Shown here in pieces: positions 24,613 to 34,739 of a stretch of 64,000 nucleotides of DNA. The notes below the pieces were generated by a model that was not told where the DNA came from, did not search any database, and worked only from the letters and a program-made list of their open reading frames with translations. Where the stretch lies: assembly GCF_002161285.1 (NCBI RefSeq), contig NZ_NFHH01000013.1:43461-107460 (forward strand), in the 5' to 3' direction. The DNA comes from Blautia sp. An81. GTDB taxonomy: Bacteria > Bacillota > Clostridia > Lachnospirales > Lachnospiraceae. A program made the position numbers and the translations under genes. Position 1 is the stretch's first letter, and each line of letters starts with the position of its first letter.

Positions 24613-25350
24613 ATGTTTCGTTTTATTATTATCTGTATTATTGTAGTAGGATATCTGATTCTGTCCATCCCCATTCTTTTCGGCGAATGGATAGTTGGAA
24701 AATCTGATCCGAGAAAAAAAGATATCAGTTCTCTCAGACTCATCCAGGCCGTATTCCGACTGATCCTGAAAGTAACCGGAGCTCATATTACGACCCTGGG
24801 CCATGAAAAGGTTCCAAAAGATCAGGCGGTCCTGTATATCGGGAACCACCGAAGTTATTTCGATATTCTCCTTACCTATGTCCTCTGTCCGGACACTACC
24901 GGCTACATTGCAAAAAAAGAAATGGAACCCATCCCTCTTCTGTCCAACTGGATGAAATATCTGCACTGTCTGTTTCTGGACCGGAAAGATATTAAAGAGG
25001 GGATGAAAACCATACTCACTGCCATTGAGGAAATTAAAAATGGCGTATCCATCTGTATCTTCCCCGAAGGTACCAGAAGCAGAAGCGAAAGCGAACTGGA
25101 AATGCTTCCCTTCCATGAAGGAAGTTTTAAGATCGCCACTAAGACCGGCTGTCCCATAATCCCTATCGCTATTCACAATTCTGCAGAGATCTTCGAGGCC
25201 CACTCACCTAAAATCCGGCCCTGTAAAGTGGTGGTAGAATACGGAGATCCAATCTACCCGGAACAGCTCTCAAAAGAGGAGAAAAAGCGCCTTGGCAGCT
25301 ATACCCAGAATATTATTCTGGAAATGCTCAAAAAAAATCAGACCGCATAA
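24613..25350 (+). CDS. plsC: 1-acyl-sn-glycerol-3-phosphate acyltransferase
   Basis: 245 residues from the ATG at 24613, 9 bp after AAAAGGA; a TTG at 24604 in frame is less likely because it abuts the ribosome site. One N-terminal membrane segment precedes the acyltransferase motifs NHRSYFDILL (motif I, HX4D), FLDRKD (motif II region) and FPEGTRSRSE (motif III), then CPIIPIAIHNS (motif IV). It makes phosphatidic acid at the cytoplasmic membrane face. It is monocistronic, with its own promoter/operator and terminator. Confidence 0.92.
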   Translation: MFRFIIICIIVVGYLILSIPILFGEWIVGKSDPRKKDISSLRLIQAVFRLILKVTGAHITTLGHEKVPKDQAVLYIGNHRSYFDILLTYVLCPDTTGYIAKKEMEPIPLLSNWMKYLHCLFLDRKDIKEGMKTILTAIEEIKNGVSICIFPEGTRSRSESELEMLPFHEGSFKIATKTGCPIIPIAIHNSAEIFEAHSPKIRPCKVVVEYGDPIYPEQLSKEEKKRLGSYTQNIILEMLKKNQTA

Positions 25351-25368
25351 TTCTGCGGTCTTTTTCTT
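25338..25368 (+). terminator. Terminator of plsC
   Basis: AGACCGCA pairs with TGCGGTCT across a TAATTC loop and is followed by TTTTTCTTTT. It lies across the TAA stop codon. Confidence 0.88.
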
Positions 25369-25411
25369 TTGATTTCGTCTTTCTCCATACAGGAGACAAA
25401 CTTCCGAAGAT

Positions 25412-26782
25412 TTATCCTTGAAGAGCTTCCAGGATCTTCCCAAACTCCATAAAGTGGGAAGCTTTCACCAGAACATTATCTCCCTTTTTCAGGATTTCAG
25501 GAAGGACTTCCAGCAGTTCCTCCTTAGACTCAAAATGCCGGATTTCCTTTGCAGGGGCTGTAAGCCGGGCAGCCTCTGCCATATAAGCAGACAGGGGGCC
25601 TACGCAGAGAATCCTGTCAATATTTTTCGAAGCGGCATACACCCCTACCTCCCGGTGCATTTCCACCTGATCCTCTCCCAGCTCTCCCATATCTCCCAGA
25701 ATAGCGGTCTTTTCTCCCAGGGCATCGGACAGAACATCCAGTGATGCTTTCATGGATACTGGATTTGCATTATAGCAGTCATCAATAATGGTATATCTGT
25801 CTGTATGGATAATGTGGAATCTGCCGCTTACAGGCTGAAGGCTTTCGATACCCCGGCGGATTTCCCCATTGGAAAGCCCGTAAATCCTTCCCACTGCTGC
25901 TGCGGCCAGAGCATTATATACCATATGCTGTCCCGGAACAGGGATCAGCACTGAAAAGCTGTCTTCTCCAATATGTATCCGGCAGGAAATCCCCTTCAGT
26001 CCCTCAGGCTGTACCTGGTCTGCCCAGACTTCCCGGCCCTTCTCCAGGCCGAAGAACACTGGCTTAATGCCCTTTACTTCCTGCACTGTGATCAGCTTAT
26101 CGTCATCTCCGTTTAAAACGATATGTCCATCTTCCCGAAGGAAGTCAAAGATTTCTGTCTTAGCCTTTAAAATTCCGTCTCTGGATTTGAGAAATTCCAG
26201 ATGGCACAGACCGATATTAGTAATAACACAGGTATCCGGTCTTGCAATCTTGGCCAGCCGGTGCATCTCTCCAAAATCACTGATGCCCATTTCCAGCACT
26301 GCGATCTGGTGTTCCTCCCGAAGGTTGAAAACCGTAAGAGGCAGACCCAGCTCATTGTTAAAGTTCCCCTGGGTCTTCAGTACCTGATATTTCTGAGAGA
26401 GAACAGAAGCGATCATCTCTTTTGTACTGGTCTTTCCTACACTGCCTGTAATGCCCACTACAGGGATTTCCAGTTGTTTCAGGTAGTATTCTGCAATGTC
26501 TTTCACCGCCTGAAGAGAAGAGTTTACCTGGATATACGGGTAAGGCTTCTCCCCCAGATCTTTTTCTGTAAGTGTGGCCAAAGCGCCTCTTCCCATGACT
26601 CCTTCGATAAAGTCATGGCCGTCTGCCCTGGCGCCTTTTATGGGAACGAAGAGTCCTCTCTCCTGGATTTTTCTACTGTCAGTGGAAATCCCTTCCACTT
26701 CTCTGGTCTTGTCTGCCTCGGACCCTTTATAGATTCCCTGGCAGGCCTGGGCAATATGTTCCAATGTCAGGTTTTTCATCAC
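25412..26782 (-). CDS. murF: UDP-N-acetylmuramoyl-tripeptide--D-alanyl-D-alanine ligase
   Basis: 456 residues. The Mur-ligase ATP loop GITGSVGKTSTKEM (about residues 111-124), GNFNNELGLPLTVF and DDCYNANPVSMKA are diagnostic of MurF. It adds D-Ala-D-Ala to UDP-MurNAc-tripeptide in the cytoplasm. It starts 12 bp after the ddl stop, so the enzyme that makes its substrate is coded just upstream. Confidence 0.96.
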   Translation of the reverse strand: MMKNLTLEHIAQACQGIYKGSEADKTREVEGISTDSRKIQERGLFVPIKGARADGHDFIEGVMGRGALATLTEKDLGEKPYPYIQVNSSLQAVKDIAEYYLKQLEIPVVGITGSVGKTSTKEMIASVLSQKYQVLKTQGNFNNELGLPLTVFNLREEHQIAVLEMGISDFGEMHRLAKIARPDTCVITNIGLCHLEFLKSRDGILKAKTEIFDFLREDGHIVLNGDDDKLITVQEVKGIKPVFFGLEKGREVWADQVQPEGLKGISCRIHIGEDSFSVLIPVPGQHMVYNALAAAAVGRIYGLSNGEIRRGIESLQPVSGRFHIIHTDRYTIIDDCYNANPVSMKASLDVLSDALGEKTAILGDMGELGEDQVEMHREVGVYAASKNIDRILCVGPLSAYMAEAARLTAPAKEIRHFESKEELLEVLPEILKKGDNVLVKASHFMEFGKILEALQG

Positions 26783-26794
26783 CTGTTTCCCCCT

Positions 26795-27826
26795 TTACCG
26801 ATATTTATTAAATGAAACCTCTATGAGCTTTTCGCAAAGCCGGGGATAGCTCATTCCGATAACTTTGGCTTCCTGGGGGATCAGGCTGGTAGGCGTCATG
26901 CCCGGCAGGGTGTTTGCCTCCAGACAATACATATTTCCCTCATCATCCATAATAAAGTCCAGTCTTGCATAGGCCTCCAGATGAAGGGCTTTGTAGCCTT
27001 CTTCTGCATATCTCTGCATCTCCTTGGTAAGTTCTACAGAAATTTCTGCAGGACAGGTCTCTATGCAGGAGCCCTCCTGATATTTATTCTTATAATCATA
27101 AAATCCTTCCAGGGGCGCGATCTCAATGACCGGATAGGCCTTTCCGTCTACCACTGCCACAGAAAACTCCCGGCCCTGGACAAACTGCTCCACAACCACT
27201 TCATTTTCATAGGAAAAGGCTTCAGCCAGTGCCAGTTCATATTCCTTCTGATCCTTTGCAATACATACTCCTACGCTGGAACCGCCGCAGCAGGGCTTTA
27301 CGATCACTGGAAATTCCATGCCGTAGTCAGACAGCTTTGAAGTACAGGTTTTCTTCTCCAGAGTGATCCCCCTGGGAGTAGGAATGCCGGCTGCCTCAAA
27401 GACCATCTTAGTAATCCCCTTGTCCATTGCCATGGCGCTGCTGAGATGCCCTGAGCCGGTATAGGGAATTCCCATAAGGTCCAGCACAGACTGCACCTTT
27501 CCGTCCTCTCCGTTGGCTCCGTGAAGAGCCAGGAAAACAATGTCTGCTGCCCTGCAGATATCCAGTACATAAGGACCGAAGAATTCTTTCCGTGTCTTCA
27601 TAGTCTCCTTAAGCAGCTTACTTTTTTCCTGCATCCAGGCAGCTTCTTTCTCAATATCATATTCTGCCGGAAACAAATCTTCTTCCATCTTTTCCCGGCC
27701 AAAATAGGCATCTAAAAGGATGGCTCTGTGGTTTCTCTCTCTGAGAGCCCCGCATACGCCTTTTCCGGAAACAATAGAGACTTCCCTCTCTGTACTGTTT
27801 CCTCCTGCTAAAACTACTATATTCAT
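26795..27826 (-). CDS. ddl: D-alanine--D-alanine ligase
   Basis: 343 residues from the ATG at 27824-27826, preceded by AGAAGGAG; a longer frame to 27910 would overlap the L,D-transpeptidase gene and lacks a ribosome site. ATP-grasp motifs are intact: VVLAGGNSTEREVS at the start, FLALHGANGEDG, PVIVKPCCGGSSVGV and EANTLPGMTP near the end. It makes the D-Ala-D-Ala dipeptide used by MurF coded next to it. Confidence 0.95.
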   Translation of the reverse strand: MNIVVLAGGNSTEREVSIVSGKGVCGALRERNHRAILLDAYFGREKMEEDLFPAEYDIEKEAAWMQEKSKLLKETMKTRKEFFGPYVLDICRAADIVFLALHGANGEDGKVQSVLDLMGIPYTGSGHLSSAMAMDKGITKMVFEAAGIPTPRGITLEKKTCTSKLSDYGMEFPVIVKPCCGGSSVGVCIAKDQKEYELALAEAFSYENEVVVEQFVQGREFSVAVVDGKAYPVIEIAPLEGFYDYKNKYQEGSCIETCPAEISVELTKEMQRYAEEGYKALHLEAYARLDFIMDDEGNMYCLEANTLPGMTPTSLIPQEAKVIGMSYPRLCEKLIEVSFNKYR

Positions 27827-27854
27827 ATCTGAACTCCTTCTGACCTGTTTTTTA

Positions 27855-29258
27855 TTAATATACAACCACAGGTACGCCTTTTTCAATATTATTGTATATG
27901 GTGGCCGCATTTTCCGTAGGTGTGTTTACACATCCGTGGGAGCCGTTGTTAAGGTATATAGAACCGCCGAAACTGGACCTCCAGCTTGCATCATGGATAC
28001 CTACATTAGCATAAAATGGCATCCAGTAAGATACTGGGGAATTATATCCTTCTCCAACCAATGTGGCATCTCTCTCTTTATACATAATGGCGTAGACTCC
28101 GGTTTTGGTATCCCATCCTTTATTATGGCATCCGGTGACTACATCTGTCTCCACGATCAGCTGGCCGTCTTTATAAAACCACATATGCTGCTGCTCCAGA
28201 CTGATCTCCACATAGGTATTTCCAATATCATTGGTATCCCGGCAGTAGCCTGTGTAGGTATACTCCGGCTCTATGGTCTGAGACTGTCCGCTCTTGACAG
28301 CTTCTATAATCTTCGTTGTGGTATCGTTGGGAGCGATCAGCCAGCCGTAATCACCGCCGCTGACCGTAATGGTCTGTCCGGAAGATGCCTTAAACTCTCT
28401 GGAACTTCCAAAGGTATCGTATTCATACTGAAGCTGCTGTACATACTCTCTTACCTTTGTCCGGTCCAGGTCCACATTTCCCTCTTCATTGGTAGTCAGC
28501 CAGTCCTTCATCACATCTGCATTGATCACTTCCTGTCTATCGGAAAAGTCAATCGTAACAGTAACTGTAAGTAATTTATTTCCTTCATCTCTCTGCTTTG
28601 CAAGGTTTTCATCTGTGCTGAGAACGGAAGGTTCCACATAGCAGCCTGCCTGGTCCAGATCCAGAAGGGTCTCCCCGCTGTCAATGGCATTCTTCACCGC
28701 TTCTTTCACCTTGTCACTATCCAGAGCCGTACCCTGGGTTTCCTCAACAATCACATACTGTCCGTTCTGAACCTCCAGATGGGCGTCTACAGGCTGTACA
28801 ACATTTTCTTCTTTAAAGCAGTCCAGAGCCTCAACTGCAGAATTCAAAGCATTTTCATCATAGGAAGTGGTAGCGGACATGGTATAGTCCTGCTGCCTTG
28901 CAAAGGCCAAAAACCAGGTGAAAGGATTCTGCTCCTCCTTCAGTTCCTGTATCTTGCCGTCACTTATGTATTCCATACTGATCTGTGATGCGCTGATGCT
29001 CTCACTTTTATCTCCCCGTTCCTTCAGAACCAGCTCATAGGAAGCAATCTGGCTCTTCATGTTGCTCTCAACTTCTTCTACTGTTTTTCCTGAGCAGTCC
29101 ATGCCGTTTATTTCCGTTCCTGACAGAAAACGATTGGAATAGTAAAACACTCCTATGCCATAAGCAATGACCAGAAGCGCCACATATCCGATCAGAACGC
29201 CCAGTATGATTTTTTTCGCTTTTTTGTATTTTCCTTTCTTTGATTTCTTTTTTGCCAT
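27855..29258 (-). CDS. L,D-transpeptidase (YkuD) with peptidoglycan-binding repeats
   Basis: 467 residues. A strongly basic N-terminus (KKKSKKGKYKKAKK) and one membrane segment (about residues 17-40) precede two PG_binding_4-like repeats (about residues 50-210 and 230-330). The C-terminal YkuD domain has the active-site motif SHGCVNTP (C443). It forms 3-3 cross-links or attaches proteins outside the membrane. Upstream of ddl and murF in the same direction, it makes a wall-synthesis cluster. Confidence 0.92.
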   Translation of the reverse strand: MAKKKSKKGKYKKAKKIILGVLIGYVALLVIAYGIGVFYYSNRFLSGTEINGMDCSGKTVEEVESNMKSQIASYELVLKERGDKSESISASQISMEYISDGKIQELKEEQNPFTWFLAFARQQDYTMSATTSYDENALNSAVEALDCFKEENVVQPVDAHLEVQNGQYVIVEETQGTALDSDKVKEAVKNAIDSGETLLDLDQAGCYVEPSVLSTDENLAKQRDEGNKLLTVTVTIDFSDRQEVINADVMKDWLTTNEEGNVDLDRTKVREYVQQLQYEYDTFGSSREFKASSGQTITVSGGDYGWLIAPNDTTTKIIEAVKSGQSQTIEPEYTYTGYCRDTNDIGNTYVEISLEQQHMWFYKDGQLIVETDVVTGCHNKGWDTKTGVYAIMYKERDATLVGEGYNSPVSYWMPFYANVGIHDASWRSSFGGSIYLNNGSHGCVNTPTENAATIYNNIEKGVPVVVY

Positions 29259-29383
29259 ATTTCTTACCCCTTTTCAAAACTCGCACCTGCGTATCTGATA
29301 TGCTGTTTCGTTTCAGTATAGCACAAAATTTCTTTCAGACCAACCCGTATCCCTGAGAATTCTCATGTTTCTTATATAATAAT

Positions 29384-29456
29384 CGGCTAGGGAAGAGCCC
29401 TTCCCTAGCCGCTGCGATACTGCGGACAGCTCCAGGCAAAGCCTGCCGCTGTCCGC
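29384..29456 (-). terminator. Two tandem hairpins after the aminotransferase gene
   Basis: Reading the minus strand, GCGGACAGCGGC/GCTGTCCGC (29432-29456) is followed by CGGCTAGGGAAGGG/CTTCCCTAGCCG (29384-29411). Both are strong stems, but only AT-rich sequence, not a clean T tract, follows. They fill most of the 214-bp gap before the L,D-transpeptidase gene. Confidence 0.55.
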
Positions 29457-29472
29457 TGGCTGACACCATGTT

Positions 29473-30759
29473 CTATTTTTCTTCCAGTATTTTATCAATA
29501 CTTACCAGCTTCACGCTGAGGACAAAAATCTCTGTTGCAAGCTGCAGCTCTTCTAAGGATGGGAAGCTTGGAGCAATACGGATATTGCTGTCCTGTGGAT
29601 CGATGCCATAAGGATAGGTAGCTCCGGCTTCTGTCATCTTCAGCCCTGCTTCTGCTGCCTTGGCCACAATCTTCTTTGCACATCCTTCCAGAGCATCGAA
29701 GGAAATGAAATAGCCGCCCATAGGTTTGGTCCAGGTTCCGATTTCTGCTCCTCCCAGCTCCTGCTCCAGAGTAGCCTCTACTGCTTCGAATTTCGGACGA
29801 AGGATTTCTGCATGTTTCTTCATATGTTTGTGCATGCCTACGATACCGCCGAAGAAACGTACATGGCGAAGCTGATTGATCTTGTCATGACCGATAGTCT
29901 GAACACTCATATGTTCTTTGATATCTGCCAGATTTCTGGGTGAGGCAGCGATAGCCGCAATACCTGAACCAGGGAAGCTAACCTTGGAAGTAGATACAAA
30001 TTTATAAACCATATCCGGATTTCCGGCTTTCTCGCACTCATCTAAAAGCTCCAGAAGGAAATCCTGATGTTCGTCATAAAGATGATGGATGCAGTAAGCG
30101 TTATCCCAGAAAATACGGAAATCTTCTGCTGCAGGCTTCAGTCTTGCAAATCTCTTTACGGTATCTGCAGAATAAGTGATGCCCTGAGGATTGGAATATT
30201 TGGGCACACACCAGATTCCCTTAATGGCCGGGTCAGAACTTACCAGTTCCTCTACGATGTCCATATCCGGACCTGTTGGAGTCATAGGCACATTGATCAT
30301 CTCGATACCAAAATACTCTGTGATCCGGAAATGACGGTCATATCCCGGAACAGGGCACAGAAATTTTACCTTATCCAGTTTGCACCAGGGAGTGCTGCCG
30401 CAGACACCGTGGGTCATGGAACGGGATACTGTATCAAACATAACATTCAGACTGGAATTTCCGAAAATAATAATATGTTCCGGAGCTACTTCTGTCATTT
30501 CTCCCAGCAGTCTTCTGGCTTCGGGAATGCCTTCCGGAAGTCCGTAGTTACGGCAGTCGATACCTGTTTCGCACTTTAATTTATCTGTGCTCTTCAGCTC
30601 TTCCAGCATTCCCATAGACAGGTTCAGCTGTTCCTTACAGGGTTTTCCCCTGGACATGTCAAGGTTTAACCCCTTGGCTTTCACTTCTTCAAACTGTTTT
30701 TCTAACTCGCCTTTCATGGCCTGTAACTGTTCTTTGCTAAGCTCTCTGTACGGTGTCAT
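29473..30759 (-). CDS. Aspartate aminotransferase-like PLP-dependent enzyme
   Basis: 428 residues from the ATG at 30757-30759, directly after AGGAGGAGAACC; a longer open frame to 30828 has no ribosome site. The PLP-binding lysine is in STSKVSFPGSG, with YSNPQGITYS and WDNAYCIHHLYDE forming the cofactor pocket. It belongs to the large 420-residue fold-type I subgroup (Asp/Ala aminotransferase-like, PF12897 type) common in Clostridia. It probably moves amino groups between aspartate or alanine and 2-oxoglutarate. It stands alone with tandem hairpins after its stop. Confidence 0.9.
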   Translation of the reverse strand: MTPYRELSKEQLQAMKGELEKQFEEVKAKGLNLDMSRGKPCKEQLNLSMGMLEELKSTDKLKCETGIDCRNYGLPEGIPEARRLLGEMTEVAPEHIIIFGNSSLNVMFDTVSRSMTHGVCGSTPWCKLDKVKFLCPVPGYDRHFRITEYFGIEMINVPMTPTGPDMDIVEELVSSDPAIKGIWCVPKYSNPQGITYSADTVKRFARLKPAAEDFRIFWDNAYCIHHLYDEHQDFLLELLDECEKAGNPDMVYKFVSTSKVSFPGSGIAAIAASPRNLADIKEHMSVQTIGHDKINQLRHVRFFGGIVGMHKHMKKHAEILRPKFEAVEATLEQELGGAEIGTWTKPMGGYFISFDALEGCAKKIVAKAAEAGLKMTEAGATYPYGIDPQDSNIRIAPSFPSLEELQLATEIFVLSVKLVSIDKILEEK

Positions 30760-30918
30760 GGTTCTCCTCCTGGTATTATTTTGAATCTCACTGTTTCCTA
30801 TTGTATCCGGCATATGATACAGTGTCAAGCCTTTCTTGCATTTTCGTAGTTTTTTACCGGAAAAACAACGGTTATTTTATTTTTATATGCAATTTCACTT
30901 TCTCTATCCTGCAAAAAC

Positions 30919-33504
30919 TCACTGATTCTTATGAAATCCCAGAAGTTTTCCCGGCAGAAGGAGCAGCTCATGAAATACCAGAGGCAGAGCAGAGATTCCC
31001 AAAAGGAGCTGCCATTCTCCCACGGAAAGTCTCTGAGTGCCGAAAGCCTCTACCAGCCATGGCACCTCCGTAACCAATACCTGTAGGAAAATCCCCAGGA
31101 AAAAGGCCAGTATCATGAAAGGGTTCTCCAGATGGTTCATCCGGAATATAGACTTTTCCCTGTCCCGCATTCCCCAGGCGTGAAAAAGCTGTGACACTCC
31201 CAGTACAGTAAAAGCGTAGGTCTGGCCGCCCAGGTAAAATGCATAGAGGGTAATACATCCTATAAGGATTCCGTAGAAAACAGTAAAGGCCCAGCCTCCA
31301 TGGGCAAAAATCCCCTCTTTCGGGTCCCGTGGTTTTTTGCTCATAAGGGCTTTGGGATCGTTTTTATCCACCCCTAAAGCCAGAGCCGGAAGAGAATCTG
31401 TGATCAGGTTCACCCAGAGAATATGACTGGCTTTCAAAGGTGCAGGAAGTCCCAGAAGTACTGCGGCAAACATAGTCAGGATTTCGCCAAAGTTAGAGGA
31501 GAGAAGAAAAAGGATCGCTTTTTTAATATTTACATAAATACTCCTTCCTTCTTCCATTGCCTTTTCTATAGTAGCAAAATTGTCATCTGTCAGAATCATA
31601 TCCGCTGCATTCTTTGCCACATCTGTTCCATTTTTTCCCATGGCAATACCGATATCCGCAGCCTGGAGAGAGGGGGCATCGTTTACACCGTCTCCAGTCA
31701 TAGCCACAATCTGTCCGGCTTCCTGAAACCCTTTGACAATTTTTACCTTATGGGCAGGGGTCACTCTGGCAAATACCCGGATATTCCGGATTTTTCTGCG
31801 GAAAGCCTCCTGGCTCATTCTGTCAATTTCCGCTCCGGTCATACACTGCTCTACAGAATCCGCTATGCCAATCTTTCTGGCAATAGCAAAGGCAGTATCC
31901 TTGTAATCTCCTGTGATCATAGCTACCTTTACACCTGCTTTTTTCAAAATCTTCACAGAAGAGGCCGCTTCTTTTCTGGGCGGGTCTATCATCCCTGCCA
32001 TTCCTCCAAAGACAAGGCCCCTCATCAGAGCTGACTCTGTTTTCTCTTCTGCTCTTTCCCGGTAGGCCAGTGCCAGGATACGCAGCCCTTCCTTTGCCAT
32101 ACTCTCCATAGCCAGGCGGATTTTCATCTTCCGAGCCTGAGTCATAGGCTCCCGGCTGTCTCTAAGCTGAACATAATCACATTTTTCCAGAAGGTAATCA
32201 CAGGCTCCCTTTACATAGACAGTCTCATGACCGCTGTCCTTATGTACACTTATCATATATTTTTTTTCTGAATCAAAAGGAATTTCAAAGGTCCTGGGAT
32301 ACTGTTCCAGAAGTCTTTCCCGGTCATAGCCCATGTCCTGCCCCATATGGAGCAGAGCCAGTTCTGTGGCATCTCCGATTTCCTGCCTGCCCAGCATACT
32401 GTTGTTGCACAGAAGGAACCCTTCCATCAGTCTGGGGAATTCCCTTTTCCGCACTTTGGAAACCGGCAGGATCATATCATTAGCATAAATTTCTGCCACT
32501 CTCATATGGTTTTCCGTAAGAGTTCCTGTCTTATCAGAGCACACCACTCCTACGGAGCCCAGGGTTTCCACTGCAGGCAGCTTCCTTATAATAGTATTTA
32601 CCTTTACCATCCTTCCTACTCCCAGGGCAAGGACAATGGTCACTACTGCCGGAAGGCCCTCAGGAATAGCAGCTACTGCCAGTGAGATAGCCAGAAGAAG
32701 CATCTGGAGCATATCTCTGTGCTGAAACAGTCCCAGGATAAACAAAGCCAGGCAGAATCCTACTGCAGTGATGCTGAGGATTTTTCCCAGATCTCCCAGC
32801 CTCTTTTGCAAAGGTGTAGGTTCTGCCGTAACCTCGTTGATCATATGGGCGATTTTTCCAAGTTCTGTGTCCATTCCCACCGCAGTAACAATGCCCTCGC
32901 CCCTTCCCTTCATGATTTGAGAGGACATATAGGCCATATTCCGCCTTTCTGCCACAGGAAGGTCCTGGGGCAGCGGTCTTGAAGTTTTCAGCACAGGAAG
33001 GGACTCCCCGGTAAGGGCAGACTCGTCTGCCGACAGTCCCCTCACACTGATGAGCCGGATATCCGCCGGCACCTGGTCTCCGGCCTCTACCTTTACCAGG
33101 TCTCCCTGTACCAGCTGGGACGCAGGAATTTTCCGGTACATGCCTTCTCTCTTTACAAGAGCCTCAGGGGCCGTAATCTTTTTCAGGGCTTCCATGGCCT
33201 TTACTGCCTTCCCCTCCTGGATCACTCCTATAGCCGTGTTCAGAAAGATTACCGCCAGTATGATCCCTGTATCGCTGAATTCTCTTAAAAGCATGGAGAT
33301 AGCCGCTGCCACAAACAGGATAAAGATCATAGGATCATTAATCTGCTCCTGGACCATATCCCAGAGAGTCTTTTCCTTTCCTTTTTTCAGTACATTCTCT
33401 CCCTGGCTTTCTAACCGTTTTCCGGCCTCCTCCTGGGTCAGTCCGGTTTTTGTATCTGTATGGAGAATTTCACAGATCTCTTTCTCTTTTAACGTTTCAT
33501 ACAT
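30919..33504 (-). CDS. Calcium-type P-type ATPase (PMCA/SERCA-like)
   Basis: 861 residues. The phosphorylated aspartate is D324 in [12 protein letters not shown] of the actuator domain, PEGLPAVV in membrane segment 4 (an ion-binding motif of Ca2+ pumps), TGDGVNDAP in the P domain and about 10 membrane segments are present. N-terminal cation-ATPase domain sequence and absence of metal-binding CxxC make heavy-metal transport unlikely. It probably exports Ca2+ from the cytoplasm. It is divergent from the methyltransferase gene at 33678. Confidence 0.93.
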   Translation of the reverse strand: MYETLKEKEICEILHTDTKTGLTQEEAGKRLESQGENVLKKGKEKTLWDMVQEQINDPMIFILFVAAAISMLLREFSDTGIILAVIFLNTAIGVIQEGKAVKAMEALKKITAPEALVKREGMYRKIPASQLVQGDLVKVEAGDQVPADIRLISVRGLSADESALTGESLPVLKTSRPLPQDLPVAERRNMAYMSSQIMKGRGEGIVTAVGMDTELGKIAHMINEVTAEPTPLQKRLGDLGKILSITAVGFCLALFILGLFQHRDMLQMLLLAISLAVAAIPEGLPAVVTIVLALGVGRMVKVNTIIRKLPAVETLGSVGVVCSDKTGTLTENHMRVAEIYANDMILPVSKVRKREFPRLMEGFLLCNNSMLGRQEIGDATELALLHMGQDMGYDRERLLEQYPRTFEIPFDSEKKYMISVHKDSGHETVYVKGACDYLLEKCDYVQLRDSREPMTQARKMKIRLAMESMAKEGLRILALAYRERAEEKTESALMRGLVFGGMAGMIDPPRKEAASSVKILKKAGVKVAMITGDYKDTAFAIARKIGIADSVEQCMTGAEIDRMSQEAFRRKIRNIRVFARVTPAHKVKIVKGFQEAGQIVAMTGDGVNDAPSLQAADIGIAMGKNGTDVAKNAADMILTDDNFATIEKAMEEGRSIYVNIKKAILFLLSSNFGEILTMFAAVLLGLPAPLKASHILWVNLITDSLPALALGVDKNDPKALMSKKPRDPKEGIFAHGGWAFTVFYGILIGCITLYAFYLGGQTYAFTVLGVSQLFHAWGMRDREKSIFRMNHLENPFMILAFFLGIFLQVLVTEVPWLVEAFGTQRLSVGEWQLLLGISALPLVFHELLLLPGKLLGFHKNQ

Positions 33505-33593
33505 AGCACACCTCCCGGATGTGAGACAGCGATTGTCTGCTAACTCAGTGTATGCGTGAAAAACAGAGAAAAGACTTAAAATTCAATAGCCGG

Positions 33594-33622
33594 TTGCCTG
33601 CCCTTTTCCCTTCTGTTATACT
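33594..33622 (+). promoter_or_regulatory. Sigma-A promoter of the RlmI-like methyltransferase
   Basis: TTGCCT (33594-33599), a 17-bp spacer and TATACT (33617-33622) lie 55 bp before the ATG at 33678. Confidence 0.7.
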
Positions 33623-33677
33623 AACCATGTCAGAAATAAGCTTTTATAGAATAATTATTAATAGAAAGGATCAATGT

Positions 33678-34538
33678 ATGTGGATCGCAGATAAATGGAA
33701 AGACTATGAAGTAATCGATACCTCCAGCGGAGAAAAGCTGGAACGGTGGGGAGACTATCTCCTGGTTCGTCCAGACCCTCAGGTCATCTGGAACACGCCG
33801 AAAACCCACAAGGGATGGAAACATATGAACGGTCACTATCACCGGAGTAAAAAAGGAGGGGGAGAATGGGAGTTTTTCAGCCTTCCTGAGCAGTGGACCA
33901 TTCAGTATAAAACTCTTACCTTTAATTTAAAGCCTTTCAGCTTTAAACACACAGGCCTATTCCCGGAGCAGGCGGTAAACTGGGACTGGTTCTCAGAAAA
34001 GATACGAAATGCCGGACGGCCCGTAAAGGTTCTGAACCTCTTTGCCTACACCGGCGGCGCAACCCTGGCAGCAGCCGCAGCAGGAGCCAGTGTCACCCAT
34101 GTAGATGCCTCCAAAGGCATGGTCACCTGGGCCAAAGAAAATGCTGTTTCCTCAGGGTTGAAAGACGCTCCTATCCGCTGGCTGGTAGATGACTGCGTAA
34201 AATTCGTAGAGCGGGAAATCCGCCGTGGAAATACCTACGACGCCATCATCATGGACCCCCCATCTTATGGAAGAGGCCCTAAAGGAGAGATTTGGAAAAT
34301 TGAGGACAATATTCATCATCTCATACAGCTGTGCACCCGTATCCTCTCAGAAAAACCCCTGTTTTTCCTGTTGAATTCCTATACCACAGGCCTGGCTCCG
34401 GCAGTGCTCACCTATATGCTCTCTGTAGAGCTGAAAAAATATCACGGAAAGGTGGACTCTCAGGAAATCGGTCTCCCCGTAACCCAGACCGGACTGGTCC
34501 TGCCCTGCGGTGCCTCCGGACGGTGGGAAGCAGAATAA
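33678..34538 (+). CDS. RlmI-like SAM-dependent RNA methyltransferase
   Basis: 286 residues from the ATG at 33678, 8 bp after AAAGGA and downstream of a clear promoter; the open frame extends back to 33552 across the promoter, so the longer start is rejected. The SAM-binding motif LNLFAYTGGATL and the catalytic-loop motif MDPPSYGRG match PF10672-type methyltransferases (RlmI/RlmK group), which modify cytosines or guanines in 23S rRNA. The PUA domain of full RlmI is absent. Target not determined. Confidence 0.85.
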   Translation: MWIADKWKDYEVIDTSSGEKLERWGDYLLVRPDPQVIWNTPKTHKGWKHMNGHYHRSKKGGGEWEFFSLPEQWTIQYKTLTFNLKPFSFKHTGLFPEQAVNWDWFSEKIRNAGRPVKVLNLFAYTGGATLAAAAAGASVTHVDASKGMVTWAKENAVSSGLKDAPIRWLVDDCVKFVEREIRRGNTYDAIIMDPPSYGRGPKGEIWKIEDNIHHLIQLCTRILSEKPLFFLLNSYTTGLAPAVLTYMLSVELKKYHGKVDSQEIGLPVTQTGLVLPCGASGRWEAE

Positions 34539-34710
34539 TTTTCGATTCTGGGAGTCCAAAGTCAAGAAGAAAATATCGAGGCCTATCATGAAGAAAAAAC
34601 AATTCCAGAGGACTGGACCTTCAGTCTTCCTATATTCCCCCTCTCACAGGGCCCTGTAAACTAAAGAAAAATCTGGCAGGAGAACTTCGTATTCCGGAAA
34701 CCATCCTGCT
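34539..34710 (+). pseudogene. Possible degraded coding remnant of unknown origin
   Basis: Directly after the methyltransferase stop, the same frame reads SQEENIEAYHEEKTIPEDW and SLPIFPLSQGPVN to a stop near 34663. A shift to another frame at GP continues as CKLKKNLAGELRIPETILL to a stop near 34713. The codon-like composition in both parts suggests a single gene tail broken by a frameshift. No start, ribosome site or recognised family was found, so this is a tentative call. Confidence 0.3.
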
Positions 34711-34739
34711 GTGACCTAAAACACAAAGGAGTGTCCGAT

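Noticed and set aside
27827..27910. N-terminal extension of ddl
   Set aside because: Would overlap the L,D-transpeptidase gene; the ATG at 27826 has a strong ribosome site and the family N-terminus.
27720..28574. 284-codon plus-strand frame
   Set aside because: Antisense to ddl and the L,D-transpeptidase; no recognisable motif.
29384..29456. Tandem hairpins considered as a riboswitch or tRNA
   Set aside because: Simple perfect stems with no conserved loop sequence or cloverleaf, positioned directly after a stop codon.
33552..33677. N-terminal extension of the RlmI-like methyltransferase
   Set aside because: Covers a clear sigma-A promoter, and the ATG at 33678 has a ribosome site.
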